This document shows positions 8,094-16,633 of a DNA stretch of 64,000 bases, in pieces. How positions within the stretch are numbered: the first letter of the stretch is position 1; the number at the start of each line of letters is the position of its first letter. The notes beneath the pieces were generated by a model. The model did not search any database and had not been told where the DNA came from. It worked only from the letters and a program-made list of their open reading frames with translations. Position numbers and translations under genes: made by a program. This DNA is from Paenibacillus woosongensis (GTDB lineage: Bacteria > Bacillota > Bacilli > Paenibacillales > Paenibacillaceae): the NCBI RefSeq assembly GCF_009725165.1, contig NZ_WNZW01000002.1, forward strand, positions 124,001 to 188,000, in the 5' to 3' direction.

Positions 8094-8131
8094 TCGCAAC
8101 CCAGCGAAACACCTGGCTCCGCTTTGAATAT

Positions 8132-8167
8132 AAAAAACGGCTTCCGGTATTTAACCGAAAGCCGTTT
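8132..8167 (-). terminator. Terminator between sigF and spoVAA
   Basis: Minus strand AAAACGGCT...AGCCGTTTTTT stem of at least nine pairs with an inner CGGT/ACCG extension. It should stop the spoIIA transcript about 40 bases past sigF. Confidence 0.85.
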
Positions 8168-8205
8168 TAGTGCAACTGCTGTACTTGCTACCTAACCCTG
8201 CTGTG

Positions 8206-8961
8206 TCATTGGGCAATTTGGTCGCGAATGTTCTGCAGGATTTTTTTCTCCAGCCTTGATACCTGCACCTGGGAAATCCCTAGCCGGGTTGCTACCTCAG
8301 ACTGGGTCTGATCGCGGTAATAACGCAAATATACAATCAGCCGCTCCCGGTCGGACAAGCCATGTATCGCCTCGTGAAGCGCCAGCTTGTCGAACCATCG
8401 CTCCTGGGACTCATCAGCGATCTGATCCATCAGTGTGATCGGATCGCCATCGTTCTCAAACACCGTCTCATGAATCGAGGTCGGCGGTTTGTTGGCCTCC
8501 TGGGCAAATACGACATCCTCCGGCGTCAAGCCGAGCTCGTCCGCTACTTCCTTAACCGTAGGCAGGCGATTCAGTACCTTGGATAACTCATCCTTCTTCT
8601 TGCGAACCTTGTTCGCCATCTCCTTCAGCGAGCGGCTGACCTTAAGCGTCCCGTCATCGCGCAGAAACCGCTGGATTTCTCCGATAATCATCGGAACGGC
8701 GTACGTGGAAAATTTGACGTCATAACTGAGGTCGAACTTATCCACTGATTTCAGCAAGCCGATACAGCCGATTTGGAACAGGTCCTCGGGCTCATACCCC
8801 CGATTCATAAACCGCTGCACTACCGACCAGACGAGCCGTATGTTGCAGTTCACCAGCCGATCCCGTGCACTATGGTCCCCGGATTGGCTCAGAGCAATCA
8901 ACCGCTTCACTTCGGCATCATCCAAAAACTCTCTTGAGGTTTGCTTCACATCCGCATCCAT
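8206..8961 (-). CDS. sigF: RNA polymerase sigma-F factor (early forespore)
   Basis: A 251-residue sigma-70 family factor. Region 2 is seen in NIRLVWSVVQRF and EDLFQIGCIGLLKSVDKFD with the -10 reading helix FSTYAVPMIIGEIQRFLR; region 3 in RSLKEMANKVRKKKDEL; region 4 with its helix-turn-helix in QTQSEVATRLGISQVQVSR. Its position directly after spoIIAA and spoIIAB identifies it as sigma-F, which starts forespore-specific transcription after asymmetric division. An AGGGGT sequence precedes the ATG. It is 11 bases after spoIIAB, in one operon, so regulator and target are made together. Confidence 0.97.
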   Translation of the reverse strand: MDADVKQTSREFLDDAEVKRLIALSQSGDHSARDRLVNCNIRLVWSVVQRFMNRGYEPEDLFQIGCIGLLKSVDKFDLSYDVKFSTYAVPMIIGEIQRFLRDDGTLKVSRSLKEMANKVRKKKDELSKVLNRLPTVKEVADELGLTPEDVVFAQEANKPPTSIHETVFENDGDPITLMDQIADESQERWFDKLALHEAIHGLSDRERLIVYLRYYRDQTQSEVATRLGISQVQVSRLEKKILQNIRDQIAQ

Positions 8962-8972
8962 AGATCCAACCC

Positions 8973-9425
8973 CTAATTATATAAAGCTTTCTTGGATACA
9001 ATCCTCTTCTTCATCCGAATGGACGTGCCTCCGCCCATTTCGCTGGCAACATCAAACTCATCCATGAAATTCTCCATGATCGTAAAGCCCATTCCCGAAC
9101 GCTCCAGCTCCGGCTTAGACGTATAAAGAGGCTGCTTTGCAAGCTCAACGTCTTCGATTCCCCGTCCTTTGTCTTCTATCACTAAAGTAACGGTATCCCC
9201 TTCAATCTGAGCTGAAATCGTTACGATTCCTTCGGGATCGTTGTCATATCCGTGAATAATGCAGTTCGTTACGGCTTCTGACACGACAGTCTTCAGATCC
9301 GTAATTTCATCCATGGTGGGATCGAGCTGCGATACAAATGCGGCGACCGTCACTCTGGCAAAGGATTCATTCTCCGATCTCGCGGCAAATTGCAGCGACA
9401 TAAAATTGCTGGCGGACTGGTTCAT
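8973..9425 (-). CDS. spoIIAB: Anti-sigma F factor / SpoIIAA kinase
   Basis: A 150-residue GHKL-fold serine kinase that binds and inhibits sigma-F and phosphorylates SpoIIAA. The ATP-lid motifs are visible: N box [14 protein letters not shown]1 [10 protein letters not shown] and G2 [14 protein letters not shown]. The ATG at 9425 overlaps the spoIIAA stop by four bases (ATGA), so translation is coupled, which helps keep the kinase and its antagonist in balance. Length equals the family norm. Lies between spoIIAA and sigF as in all endospore formers. Confidence 0.97.
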   Translation of the reverse strand: MNQSASNFMSLQFAARSENESFARVTVAAFVSQLDPTMDEITDLKTVVSEAVTNCIIHGYDNDPEGIVTISAQIEGDTVTLVIEDKGRGIEDVELAKQPLYTSKPELERSGMGFTIMENFMDEFDVASEMGGGTSIRMKKRIVSKKALYN

Positions 9426-9775
9426 AACGCGACCTCCAATTCAGAGAGCGCATCGCTCTCATTCTCGAAAATGCTCATGATCTTGAAGAGACCCGACATT
9501 TCGAACAGCCGGTATACCGAGCGGTTTACGTCACACAGCACCATTTTCCCGCCCTTATGCTTGATCAGCTTGTATCTTCCGAGAATGACGCCTAGACCCG
9601 AGCTGTCCATAAACTCCAAGGACTTCAAGCTAAGCACAAGATGGCGGCAATCCCCCCGCGCAATCTCCTCATCCATTCGCATACGGACGTCGTCGGCCGT
9701 ATGGTGATCCAGCTCTCCGCTTAAACGCACGATCAGCGTCTCGCGGTGCCTTACCATTTCCACATGTAAATTCAC
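9422..9775 (-). CDS. spoIIAA: Anti-sigma F factor antagonist
   Basis: A 117-residue STAS-domain protein. The phosphorylated serine is Ser58 within [14 protein letters not shown], the same number as in B. subtilis. Unphosphorylated SpoIIAA displaces sigma-F from SpoIIAB in the forespore. It is the first gene of the spoIIA operon proper; GGGAGGAG precedes the GTG or ATG region (ATG-equivalent start at 9775). A strong sigma-H promoter match lies about 35 bases upstream. dacF lies further upstream with no clear terminator after it, so later read-through from dacF is also likely. Confidence 0.97.
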   Translation of the reverse strand: MNLHVEMVRHRETLIVRLSGELDHHTADDVRMRMDEEIARGDCRHLVLSLKSLEFMDSSGLGVILGRYKLIKHKGGKMVLCDVNRSVYRLFEMSGLFKIMSIFENESDALSELEVAL

Positions 9776-9809
9776 GTCTGTTCACTCTCCTCCCTGACAT
9801 GAACACAAC

Positions 9810-9836
9810 AATTCGCTAAGCCCCAGCAGAATTCCT
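9810..9836 (-). promoter_or_regulatory. Sigma-H promoter of the spoIIA operon
   Basis: Minus strand AGGAATT at 9830-9836, then 12 bases, then AGCGAATT ending at 9810. This fits the sigma-H consensus (RnAGGAwwW, N11-12, RnnGAATww) at nearly every defined position and lies just upstream of spoIIAA, where the sigma-H promoter of B. subtilis spoIIA is known to be. Confidence 0.85.
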
Positions 9837-9864
9837 TCCCACTGACAAAACTAGAAGAAAAAAC

Positions 9865-11052
9865 CTATGAATCTACAAAAAAGAGATGCGAGGCAGAGCG
9901 CTTGAACATCGTCCACCAACCTGCCTTATCAATATCTGTTGGTGATTTCAATGGGAACTCGGTGATAACCTTATGCTCCTGATAGACGATCAGCTTCCCG
10001 ATATTTTGGCCTTTCTTGATCGGGGCAGCAAGCTTCTCAGGTACCTCAAGCTTATGAGTAATGCTGCCAGGCGCAGCCCCCTTGTTGACCAGCACATTCA
10101 ATTGGCGGGCTGCGGACAGCTCCAGCATCGAAGATTGCCCCTTTTGAATCTTCACTTTCCCGATCACTTCGCCGGCCTTGTAAATCGGCATCAGAGCATA
10201 TTGGGAGAAGGCGTAATCGAACATGGCGGACACCTCACTGTTCCGCGTTTTCGTGTTTGGTTCTCCCAAGACAACGGCAATCAGCCGCAAGCCATCTCTT
10301 TGCGCCGTGGCCGCCAAACAGAATTTGGCCTCCGACGTATAACCGGTCTTCAATCCGTCGGCGCCGGTGTAGAACCGGACGAGCTTGTTCGTATTGACAA
10401 GCCAGAACGGCTTCTGCGTATTCTGCCGCAGGTAATCCTGATACGCCCCCGTATATTTCGTAACCTCCGGATGCTTCAGCAGCTCCCGACTCATGATGGC
10501 AATGTCATAAGCTGAGCTGTAATGTCCCTCCACGGGGAGACCGTTACAGTTCTTAAATTGCGTATCCTTCATACCAAGCTCGGCAGCCCGCTGATTCATT
10601 AGCCTGACAAAGCCTTTTTCCGATCCGGCGATTTTCTCGGCGATCGCCACGGAAGCGTCATTGCCCGAGGCCATCGCAATGCCTTTGAGCAATTCTTCTA
10701 CGGTCATTTGTTCCCCTGCCTCCAGGAATATTTGCGAACCGCCCATCGAAGCCGCGTATTCGCTTGTTGTCACTTTATCCGAAAGCTTCAAGGTGCCTTT
10801 CTCAATCGCCTCCATCGTCAGCAGCATGGTCATGATTTTCGTGATGCTGGCTGGCGGCAGCTTGTCATGGCTTTTCTTCTCGTAAATGATCGTCCCCGTA
10901 TCTGCATCCATTAACACGGCGGAATTGGCATTTTCCGCCAATAGAACATCCCCATCTTCATGCGCCCCGCCGTGATTGGCGGACATGGCCGCCGGCCAGG
11001 CCGGAAAAATCAGCAGAACTGCGATGCTCCAAATTATCAGCCGCTTGCTCAA
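9865..11052 (-). CDS. dacF: D-alanyl-D-alanine carboxypeptidase DacF (sporulation type)
   Basis: A 395-residue low-molecular-mass penicillin-binding protein that trims the terminal D-alanine from peptidoglycan stem peptides; DacF acts on spore cortex cross-linking. A signal peptide occupies about residues 1-24. Catalytic motifs are PPASITKIMTML (SxxK), ASGNDASVAIAE (SxN) and GLKTGYTSEAKF (KTG). The C-terminal PBP5-type domain follows. Start is TTG at 11052 after GAAGGGGG. It sits directly before spoIIAA as in B. subtilis, and a sigma-F/G-like promoter lies just upstream. Confidence 0.95.
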   Translation of the reverse strand: MSKRLIIWSIAVLLIFPAWPAAMSANHGGAHEDGDVLLAENANSAVLMDADTGTIIYEKKSHDKLPPASITKIMTMLLTMEAIEKGTLKLSDKVTTSEYAASMGGSQIFLEAGEQMTVEELLKGIAMASGNDASVAIAEKIAGSEKGFVRLMNQRAAELGMKDTQFKNCNGLPVEGHYSSAYDIAIMSRELLKHPEVTKYTGAYQDYLRQNTQKPFWLVNTNKLVRFYTGADGLKTGYTSEAKFCLAATAQRDGLRLIAVVLGEPNTKTRNSEVSAMFDYAFSQYALMPIYKAGEVIGKVKIQKGQSSMLELSAARQLNVLVNKGAAPGSITHKLEVPEKLAAPIKKGQNIGKLIVYQEHKVITEFPLKSPTDIDKAGWWTMFKRSASHLFFVDS

Positions 11053-11101
11053 GAATAGTCCCCCTTCAACATATTTTACAAAATATTGGATTCTGCTAAC
11101 C

Positions 11102-11131
11102 TAGTATCGGCGAAAGGAAGCCAATATATTC
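11102..11131 (-). promoter_or_regulatory. Candidate sigma-F/sigma-G promoter of dacF
   Basis: Minus strand GAATA at 11127-11131, an 18-base spacer and GATACTA at 11102-11108. Both boxes resemble forespore promoters, and dacF is a known forespore gene. The -10 differs from CATnnTA at the first base, so this is a moderate match. Confidence 0.45.
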
Positions 11132-11141
11132 CTGCTGGAGC

Positions 11142-11191
11142 AAAAAAAACAGCGCCCCCTCCGATCTTGGCAAGATCGTTGAGAACGCCCG
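11142..11191 (-). terminator. Terminator after pupG
   Basis: Minus strand GGGCGTTCTCAACGATCTTG...GGGGGCGCTG hairpin with an inner perfect GATCTTG/CAAGATC stem, followed by TTTTTTTT. It closes the yqzK-xerD-pupG transcript. Confidence 0.8.
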
Positions 11192-11224
11192 ATGAATTCA
11201 TTATAGTTTGCTACGAGTTCAATG

Positions 11225-12052
11225 TTACAACTTGGGGATAATTCCGAGCACAAGATTAAGAAACTTCTCACGAACCCGGTCCGTCGTCTCGATCACTTCC
11301 TCATGGGAAAGCGGCTGATCCAGAATGCCAGCAGCCATGTTGCTGATACAGGATATGCCCAACACCTCGATGCCAGCATGTCTGGCTACGATAACTTCCG
11401 ATACTGTGGACATGCCCACGGCATCTGCTCCCAGAGTACGGAACATTCTAATCTCTGCAGGCGTTTCGTATGATGGCCCTAGCAGGCCTACATAGACGCC
11501 CTCCTGCAGCGGTACTTCCTTCTCTTTGGCTACCTGCTTAGCAATCTCGCGAAGCTTGCGGTTGTAGGCCTGCGACATATCGGGAAAACGAGGGCCCTGT
11601 TCAGAATCATTCGGACCTGCGAGCGGGTTTCTCCCCGTCATGTTGATGTGATCCGAGATCAGCATCAGATCGCCAGGCTTGTACGATGTGTTAATTCCGC
11701 CTGCTGCGTTTGTAACAAGCAGTTTTGCCACCCCAAGCGCCTTCATCACCCGAACCGGAAATGCCGTCAGTTCCGGACCGTAGCCTTCATACATGTGAAA
11801 GCGGCCCTTCATCAGCACGACAGGGGTTCCTTGCACCGTACCAATCAACAGCTCGCCAGCATGCCCTTCTACCGTCGACTGGGGAAAATAAGGAATATCC
11901 TTATATGCAATGCTCACGGCCTCCTCGATATGGTCAGCCAGCACACCAAGGCCCGAGCCAAGGATCAAGCCGATCTTCGGCGTCACACTCGATTTGGAAC
12001 GAATATAATCCGCCGCTTCCTGAATCATTCCTTGCGTTAATATCGTTGTCAT
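11225..12052 (-). CDS. pupG: Purine-nucleoside phosphorylase (PunA/PupG type)
   Basis: Cleaves (deoxy)inosine and (deoxy)guanosine with phosphate for purine salvage. The trimeric PNP family is evident from GLILGSGLG, TVEGHAGELLIG, MKGRFHMYEGY, LLVTNAAGGIN and the GMSTVSEVIVARHAG motif. Two ATGs lie at 12058 and 12052; AAAGGAG is only four bases from the first and ten from the second, so 12052 is preferred (275 residues). It follows xerD by about 40 bases in the same transcript. The phosphopentomutase gene (drm/deoB) that stands between them in B. subtilis is absent here. Confidence 0.95.
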   Translation of the reverse strand: MTTILTQGMIQEAADYIRSKSSVTPKIGLILGSGLGVLADHIEEAVSIAYKDIPYFPQSTVEGHAGELLIGTVQGTPVVLMKGRFHMYEGYGPELTAFPVRVMKALGVAKLLVTNAAGGINTSYKPGDLMLISDHINMTGRNPLAGPNDSEQGPRFPDMSQAYNRKLREIAKQVAKEKEVPLQEGVYVGLLGPSYETPAEIRMFRTLGADAVGMSTVSEVIVARHAGIEVLGISCISNMAAGILDQPLSHEEVIETTDRVREKFLNLVLGIIPKL

Positions 12053-12093
12053 TGTCATTAATCTCCTTTGTATAAAATATCTTATGATTACGT

Positions 12094-13005
12094 TTATTCA
12101 GCTGATGAATCAAAGGCCTGCGCCTTGCCCCGGGGATGAAATGCCTCATAGACGGACTTCAAGTTGGGCTTGCGTTTGCTTAAATACATCTGCACGGTAA
12201 CCATATCGGCATGTCCTAGCATTTCCTGCACCGACTTTACGTCAGCGCCGCCTTCCAGCAAATGCACAGCGAAGGAATGGCGGAGTGTATGCGGCGTAAT
12301 GTCCGCTTCGATCCCAGCCTCCCTGCCGTACTTCTTGACGATTTTCCAAAAACCCTGGCGAGAGAGCCGATCTCCCCTTGCATTAGGGAACAGTACTTCG
12401 GTGTCAGACAGGCTTAACATTTTCGGGCGGCTCTCCCTCAAATATTTCTCCAGCCACTTAGCCGTAACGGTCCCCATGGGGATAATCCGCTCCTTCCCGC
12501 CAGAGCACCGCACAAATTTCATAGCAGTATCGACGTCCGTGACATCCAGCGCAATAAGCTCGGATACGCGGATACCTGTCGCATAGATCAGCTCCAGCAT
12601 CGCTTTGTCACGCAGCCCGGAGGTTTTGGACACATCAGGCATGTCCAGCAGCAAATCAACCTCGGCCACCGTGAGCGTCTGCGGCGGGGACTTGTCGATT
12701 CTTGGCGCTTCAATCCATTCGCCCGGCTCCTGATCCAAAAGCCGCTCCCGCTGCAAATATGTAAAAAAAGCGCGCAACGACACTGCAGATCTAGCCACAG
12801 TTGCCGGGGCTTTTCCAGAATGGCCGAGCAGCGTATAATAAAGCTTCACCCCTGCCCTCGTCAGTTGGGCGGGCTCATTCACCCCGCGCTCTAGTGAATA
12901 ACTGATAAATTGCTCTACGTCCCGCTTGTAGCATTCCAGCGTTGCCGCGCTTAACCTCTTATGATCAGTCAAGTAACCCATAAACGGGGCAATATACTGT
13001 TCCAA
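12094..13005 (-). CDS. xerD: Tyrosine recombinase XerD
   Basis: Resolves chromosome dimers at dif together with XerC during division. The 303-residue protein has the SAM-like N-terminal domain (1-90) and the catalytic domain with R146 (TGIRVSEL), K171, H239 and R242 (HTLRH), H265 (LGHADM) and the nucleophile Y274. All catalytic residues are present. It starts at TTG 13005 after GGGGG, 24 bases after yqzK. The fur-yqzK-xerD order is the Bacillus order, supporting XerD rather than an integrase; no att site or phage genes are nearby. Confidence 0.95.
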   Translation of the reverse strand: MEQYIAPFMGYLTDHKRLSAATLECYKRDVEQFISYSLERGVNEPAQLTRAGVKLYYTLLGHSGKAPATVARSAVSLRAFFTYLQRERLLDQEPGEWIEAPRIDKSPPQTLTVAEVDLLLDMPDVSKTSGLRDKAMLELIYATGIRVSELIALDVTDVDTAMKFVRCSGGKERIIPMGTVTAKWLEKYLRESRPKMLSLSDTEVLFPNARGDRLSRQGFWKIVKKYGREAGIEADITPHTLRHSFAVHLLEGGADVKSVQEMLGHADMVTVQMYLSKRKPNLKSVYEAFHPRGKAQAFDSSAE

Positions 13006-13029
13006 GCTTCGCGCCCCCAGTTCTTCATT

Positions 13030-13266
13030 TTATTCTCCGTACCAATAAAACAGCTTTAATCGGTCCGCCATAAATTCAATTCCATAATTGCCGGCCTGCT
13101 CCGTTTGAAAAGCTTTAACGGCTGAGCCATCCGGAATTCGGTATTTATCTTCTGGAAACAGATAGCCGCCAAATGTACCCAGCACCTTGTACAGCAAATA
13201 CGCCAGCGCAATGAACAATACCGCAAACTTGACACTCTGCAGCCATTTTCGAACTGAAATTACCAT
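13030..13266 (-). CDS. yqzK: DUF4227 family membrane protein (YqzK-like)
   Basis: A 78-residue protein with one N-terminal membrane segment (about residues 12-32, FAVLFIALAYLLYKVLGTFGG) and a short soluble tail that ends FYWYGE. Size, topology and location between fur and xerD identify the uncharacterised DUF4227 family, called YqzK in B. subtilis. GAGAGGGAGAGG precedes the ATG. It opens the xerD-pupG transcript. Its function is unknown; the membrane anchor next to xerD has no proven link to recombination. Confidence 0.85.
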   Translation of the reverse strand: MVISVRKWLQSVKFAVLFIALAYLLYKVLGTFGGYLFPEDKYRIPDGSAVKAFQTEQAGNYGIEFMADRLKLFYWYGE

Positions 13267-13384
13267 AAGCCTCTCCCTCTCCTATTTCTTTACCCGAACT
13301 CATGCCTTCCAACCAGCAAAACCTGGTCGGACAGGCGCCTGACAATAGTATATAGAAGACAGAGGGGATTTATGTGGCTGCGTT

Positions 13385-13426
13385 TAAAAAAAGCCCCTCA
13401 CAGCGCGGCGGCCGTGCGGAGCTTTA
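13385..13426 (-). terminator. Terminator after fur
   Basis: Minus strand AAGCTCCGCAC...GTGAGGGGCTT hairpin (one wobble, one mismatch) followed by TTTTTTT. It makes fur monocistronic. Confidence 0.85.
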
Positions 13427-13436
13427 AGAAGCAGAC

Positions 13437-13913
13437 TTAAGATTTCTTATTGCCGGACTCAGGATTGTTGTCGTTCTTATCTTTGCAGCGGTAACAAATC
13501 CCGTGGAAATCAAGACGGTGATCGAGCACAGTGAAGTTAAACTCTTTCTCCAGTCTTTCTTCCAGTGGCCCAAGCCAATCCTCACGGATCTCATCCATGG
13601 CACCACATTGTACGCAGATGAGGTGATGGTGATGATGTTTGCTCGTATCGGTTCTCAAATCGTAGCGGGCAACGCCATCGCCGAAGTTGATCTTCTCTAC
13701 GACATGCAATTCGCTTAGCAACTCCAAAGTACGGTAAACGGTCGCAAGACCGATTTCAGGAGCTATGTCTTTAACGAGCATGAAAACATCTTCCGCACTA
13801 AGATGATCGTCTTCGTTCTCGAGCAATATCCGTACCGTAGCTTCCCGTTGGGGCGTCAATTTGTAACCCTGGGATTGTAACTGCTGCTTGATTTTGTCGA
13901 TCTTTGCTTCCAT
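13437..13913 (-). CDS. fur: Ferric uptake regulator family repressor
   Basis: A 158-residue Fur-family metalloregulator: winged helix with LTPQREATVRILL and the recognition part ATVYRTLELL, then a dimerisation domain with a HHHHHLICVQCG metal site and a second CxxC (GICYRCKDK). The two CxxC pairs form the structural zinc site. The frame extends to 13988, but GGGGGAGGG just before the ATG at 13913 decides the start. Location before yqzK-xerD matches the true fur of B. subtilis rather than perR or zur, so iron-responsive repression is likely. Confidence 0.9.
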   Translation of the reverse strand: MEAKIDKIKQQLQSQGYKLTPQREATVRILLENEDDHLSAEDVFMLVKDIAPEIGLATVYRTLELLSELHVVEKINFGDGVARYDLRTDTSKHHHHHLICVQCGAMDEIREDWLGPLEERLEKEFNFTVLDHRLDFHGICYRCKDKNDNNPESGNKKS

Positions 13914-13971
13914 GTTCTCCCTCCCCCAGGAATCGCCGCTCATTGATCTAATATCTACAATCGCTTCTTTC

Positions 13972-14001
13972 ATTATAGGGGGTGTCATTCAACAAAGTCA
14001 A
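13972..14001 (-). promoter_or_regulatory. Sigma-A promoter of fur
   Basis: Minus strand TTGACT at 13996-14001, an 18-base spacer and TATAAT at 13972-13977, about 60 bases before the fur start. A near-consensus vegetative promoter. Confidence 0.8.
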
Positions 14002-14009
14002 ACATTTTA

Positions 14010-14651
14010 CTAGAGTGCCAGGCTGGATTCAAGCATCGGTGTAACCCAACTCATCATCACAGGGGTCACCCACGTTTCGAAAGACGAGGCAGCCAGCATC
14101 ATTAGACCCAAAGCCATGGTCACCCCTGTATAGTTCACAAAAGGCCCAGCAACACTGCCGCTGCGGTTCATAAGCACCCTGCTGCGGATAATATTCAGCG
14201 AAAAACCGATAGCAGCGACGCTGCTGATTAACAGCACTGGTATAATGATTAAATTATGCGGAGCAACGGACACCAGGGCGAACAACAGCCCTTTCCAGGT
14301 AAATTGGCCGACTAGGCAGCCAACGGTAAAACCGATTAGAACCCCCTTCAGGAAGTCCAAAATAAGAATGCCCGGCAGCCCGATGACGGATAAGCCGAGC
14401 AGCCAGATCAAACCAAGCCATTTCAAATGCAGGACGGCGACCTCCCAAAATGCCATCGGGTGAAAGTCGGCTCCACCTTCGTTAATGGAAATGAAGAAAT
14501 TGCCCAAATACCGGGACAAGTCCTGCTGCTGCTCTAACGTCAGGGCATTGACCATTAAGGCGCCGAACACAACCCCCATGAGAAAGAGAACCGAAACAAA
14601 CACATAAATAGGGGTTTGATCCTTAAGCGCATAACGAAAAGGCCGAATCAT
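14010..14651 (-). CDS. spoIIM: Stage II sporulation protein M
   Basis: A 213-residue integral membrane protein with about five hydrophobic segments, part of the SpoIIDMP complex that dissolves septal peptidoglycan during forespore engulfment. The first membrane segment is IYVFVSVLFLMGVVFGALM; later ones surround the conserved SVAPHNLIIIPVL motif. GAAAGGAG before the ATG at 14651 fixes the start; the frame is open further to 14720. It lies next to yqxK and nudF as in B. subtilis and is read toward fur, whose promoter begins just past the spoIIM stop. Confidence 0.93.
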   Translation of the reverse strand: MIRPFRYALKDQTPIYVFVSVLFLMGVVFGALMVNALTLEQQQDLSRYLGNFFISINEGGADFHPMAFWEVAVLHLKWLGLIWLLGLSVIGLPGILILDFLKGVLIGFTVGCLVGQFTWKGLLFALVSVAPHNLIIIPVLLISSVAAIGFSLNIIRSRVLMNRSGSVAGPFVNYTGVTMALGLMMLAASSFETWVTPVMMSWVTPMLESSLAL

Positions 14652-14737
14652 GCAGGCATGCTCCTTTCGAAGTTCACATTGTTTACACGGGATACCCTTT
14701 ACAAGTAAAAATATGAACAAGCCTGCCTGCTTATGCC

Positions 14738-15970
14738 CTATTCGTCAAAACCTTTCGCCGTATCGACTTTGCCGTACGTCCCGCCGCCGCCCGAAGTTAG
14801 GGCGAGCCGTCCATCACGTGCTGCGGCGATACTCCCGGCCAGATCCCCGCCGACCACCCCCGCTAGCTCTTGCTCGGAAACCCGGTGCAAAATATTCATC
14901 TCCGTTCCAAAGGCCCGGAGCAGCGCTTCAAACTTCGCAGGTCCAAGACCCGGAATGAACTCAAGCGGCACCTGGTAATGATACGGAGGCCGATGCGCAG
15001 GTACAATAGGTGTGGATCGGTCGGCAATCGAGCGGATTCGATCCTGCACGCCCCGAACGAGCTTGGCCGAGCCGCAATAAGGACAGCGTTCAACAGCGGC
15101 CTCCGCCTCATCGATAATATAGCTGCAGCCGCCGCAAAACGTCCGGTGATACTTGCCGAGCCGCGGATTCAAGCCGTAATTGGCGGCAATCCTTCTGCCT
15201 TCCTTCATGCCAAGCGCCTTCTGGAATTCGCAGTAATTCGGCCGGGCCATCCGCAGTTCATTATATTCCCTCCCGATCTTCCCTAAGGAATGGGCGTCCG
15301 AATTCGTCAGAATCGGGTAAGGGTCAAGCTCGCTAAGCAAACCAGCCATCTCGGAATCCGCACTCAAGCCAAGCTCGACAGCGCTGACCCGCTCGAGGTC
15401 CAGCACCTCCGCCATTCGCGGTGCACAACTTCCGTAAATGCTGCGGTGGGGCGTGAAAATATGTGCCGGAATAACCATGCCTCCCCGGTCATAGACCTCT
15501 TTCTGCAGCTCGCGAGCGGGAACGTAGACACGCTGCGAGCTCAAATGTACGTTCTTCATGTGCTTATCCAGCCATTTTGTAAAGGACTTCATTTGCTCCA
15601 GACTGGGGTAAAAAACAAGCAAATGGGCCGGTCCCATCCCCGGCTCGCGAATTTCCAGCTCGCAGCCGAGCAGGATCGTTGTTCCGCCGTAGGCAATTCC
15701 GCCCTCCTGCAGTTCCTTCATCTCCCCGGCCTGCAAATAATCATCGATATCCCTCTGCACGCCGGGAGAATGGCAGTCGATGATTCCGATGAGAGAGATC
15801 CCTTTGCGCTCCTCTGCTTCCTTGGCGATATTGCCAAACGTCAGATTCCGGCTGCCGCTGATTTTAACCGGATTTCCCGCGTTTGTCCTCCCAATATGCA
15901 CGTGAAGATCGGCATAATACGTCCCTAAAAAACTGCTCATATCATTTAAATTTTCTGTGCTGGTTGCCAT
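14738..15970 (-). CDS. yqxK: PHP-domain protein of the endonuclease Q family (YqxK-like)
   Basis: A 410-residue protein. The N-terminal PHP domain shows metal ligands in YADLHVHIG, IGIIDCHSPG and LTNSDAHSLG. A CxxC...CxxC zinc knuckle follows (FCGGCSYI and ERCPYCGSAK, about residues 285-310), then a helix-hairpin-helix-like region (FIPGLGPAKFEALLRAFG). Homologues cut DNA at deaminated bases; B. subtilis YqxK belongs to this group. The start at 15970 follows nudF by two bases, so the two are co-transcribed. A role in repair of deaminated DNA is inference from the family. Confidence 0.85.
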   Translation of the reverse strand: MATSTENLNDMSSFLGTYYADLHVHIGRTNAGNPVKISGSRNLTFGNIAKEAEERKGISLIGIIDCHSPGVQRDIDDYLQAGEMKELQEGGIAYGGTTILLGCELEIREPGMGPAHLLVFYPSLEQMKSFTKWLDKHMKNVHLSSQRVYVPARELQKEVYDRGGMVIPAHIFTPHRSIYGSCAPRMAEVLDLERVSAVELGLSADSEMAGLLSELDPYPILTNSDAHSLGKIGREYNELRMARPNYCEFQKALGMKEGRRIAANYGLNPRLGKYHRTFCGGCSYIIDEAEAAVERCPYCGSAKLVRGVQDRIRSIADRSTPIVPAHRPPYHYQVPLEFIPGLGPAKFEALLRAFGTEMNILHRVSEQELAGVVGGDLAGSIAAARDGRLALTSGGGGTYGKVDTAKGFDE

Positions 15971-15972
15971 GC

Positions 15973-16542
15973 CTACGCACCCTTATTGGCATGATCGCCG
16001 GCCATTTTTTGCTGCCATATATATGCAGCCAAAATCGTCTTCGCATCGGAAATCCGGCCTTCCGCAATGTATTGCTGTGTTTCCGCGAAGGTAGCTTCAA
16101 TGATTTCCAGAAATTCATCCTCGTCCGGCGAGGCAATGCCCGCCTTCAGATCCTCCGCCAAATACAGATGGATAAGCTCATCGGCGAATCCAGGCGACGT
16201 GTAGAAGGAATGCAGCAGAGAAAGTCTGCTGCAGCGATAGCCCGTCTCTTCCTCCAGCTCGCGTCTTGCCGCCTCCATCGGATCTTCGCCATGCTCCAGC
16301 TTGCCGGCGGGAATCTCCAGCTCGCAGCGCCCCAGCGCTTGGCGATACTGATCGACGAGCAGCAGCCGTCCTTCGTGGACAGCGAGAACCGCTACAGCGC
16401 CGGGATGTTTGACGATCTCGCGTTTCCCTTCCGTCCCGTCAGGCAGCTGTACGGTATCTACCTGCAGCGAGATCACTTTCCCTGTAAAAATATGCTCCGT
16501 AGATACGGTGGTTTCTTTTAATTTATCGTTTGATGATGTCAT
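15973..16542 (-). CDS. nudF: ADP-ribose pyrophosphatase (Nudix)
   Basis: A 189-residue Nudix hydrolase that splits ADP-ribose to AMP and ribose 5-phosphate. The Nudix box is intact, GKLEHGEDPMEAARRELEEE followed by TGY. GGGAGGA precedes the ATG. It heads the nudF-yqxK pair and is divergent from mciZ, the same arrangement as in B. subtilis (nudF next to mciZ). Confidence 0.95.
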   Translation of the reverse strand: MTSSNDKLKETTVSTEHIFTGKVISLQVDTVQLPDGTEGKREIVKHPGAVAVLAVHEGRLLLVDQYRQALGRCELEIPAGKLEHGEDPMEAARRELEEETGYRCSRLSLLHSFYTSPGFADELIHLYLAEDLKAGIASPDEDEFLEIIEATFAETQQYIAEGRISDAKTILAAYIWQQKMAGDHANKGA

Positions 16543-16633
16543 GGAAATCCTCCCTAATGATTAACAATCATAACTTGTCCAAGATGAACATATGGTGTTA
16601 TTATACCAAACCCCAACAAGGAGGGCACCGCTG

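Noticed and set aside
12094..13005. Tyrosine recombinase as a sign of an integrated element
   Set aside because: Gene context (yqzK before, pupG after, fur nearby) is that of the chromosomal xerD; no phage, plasmid or att sequences around.
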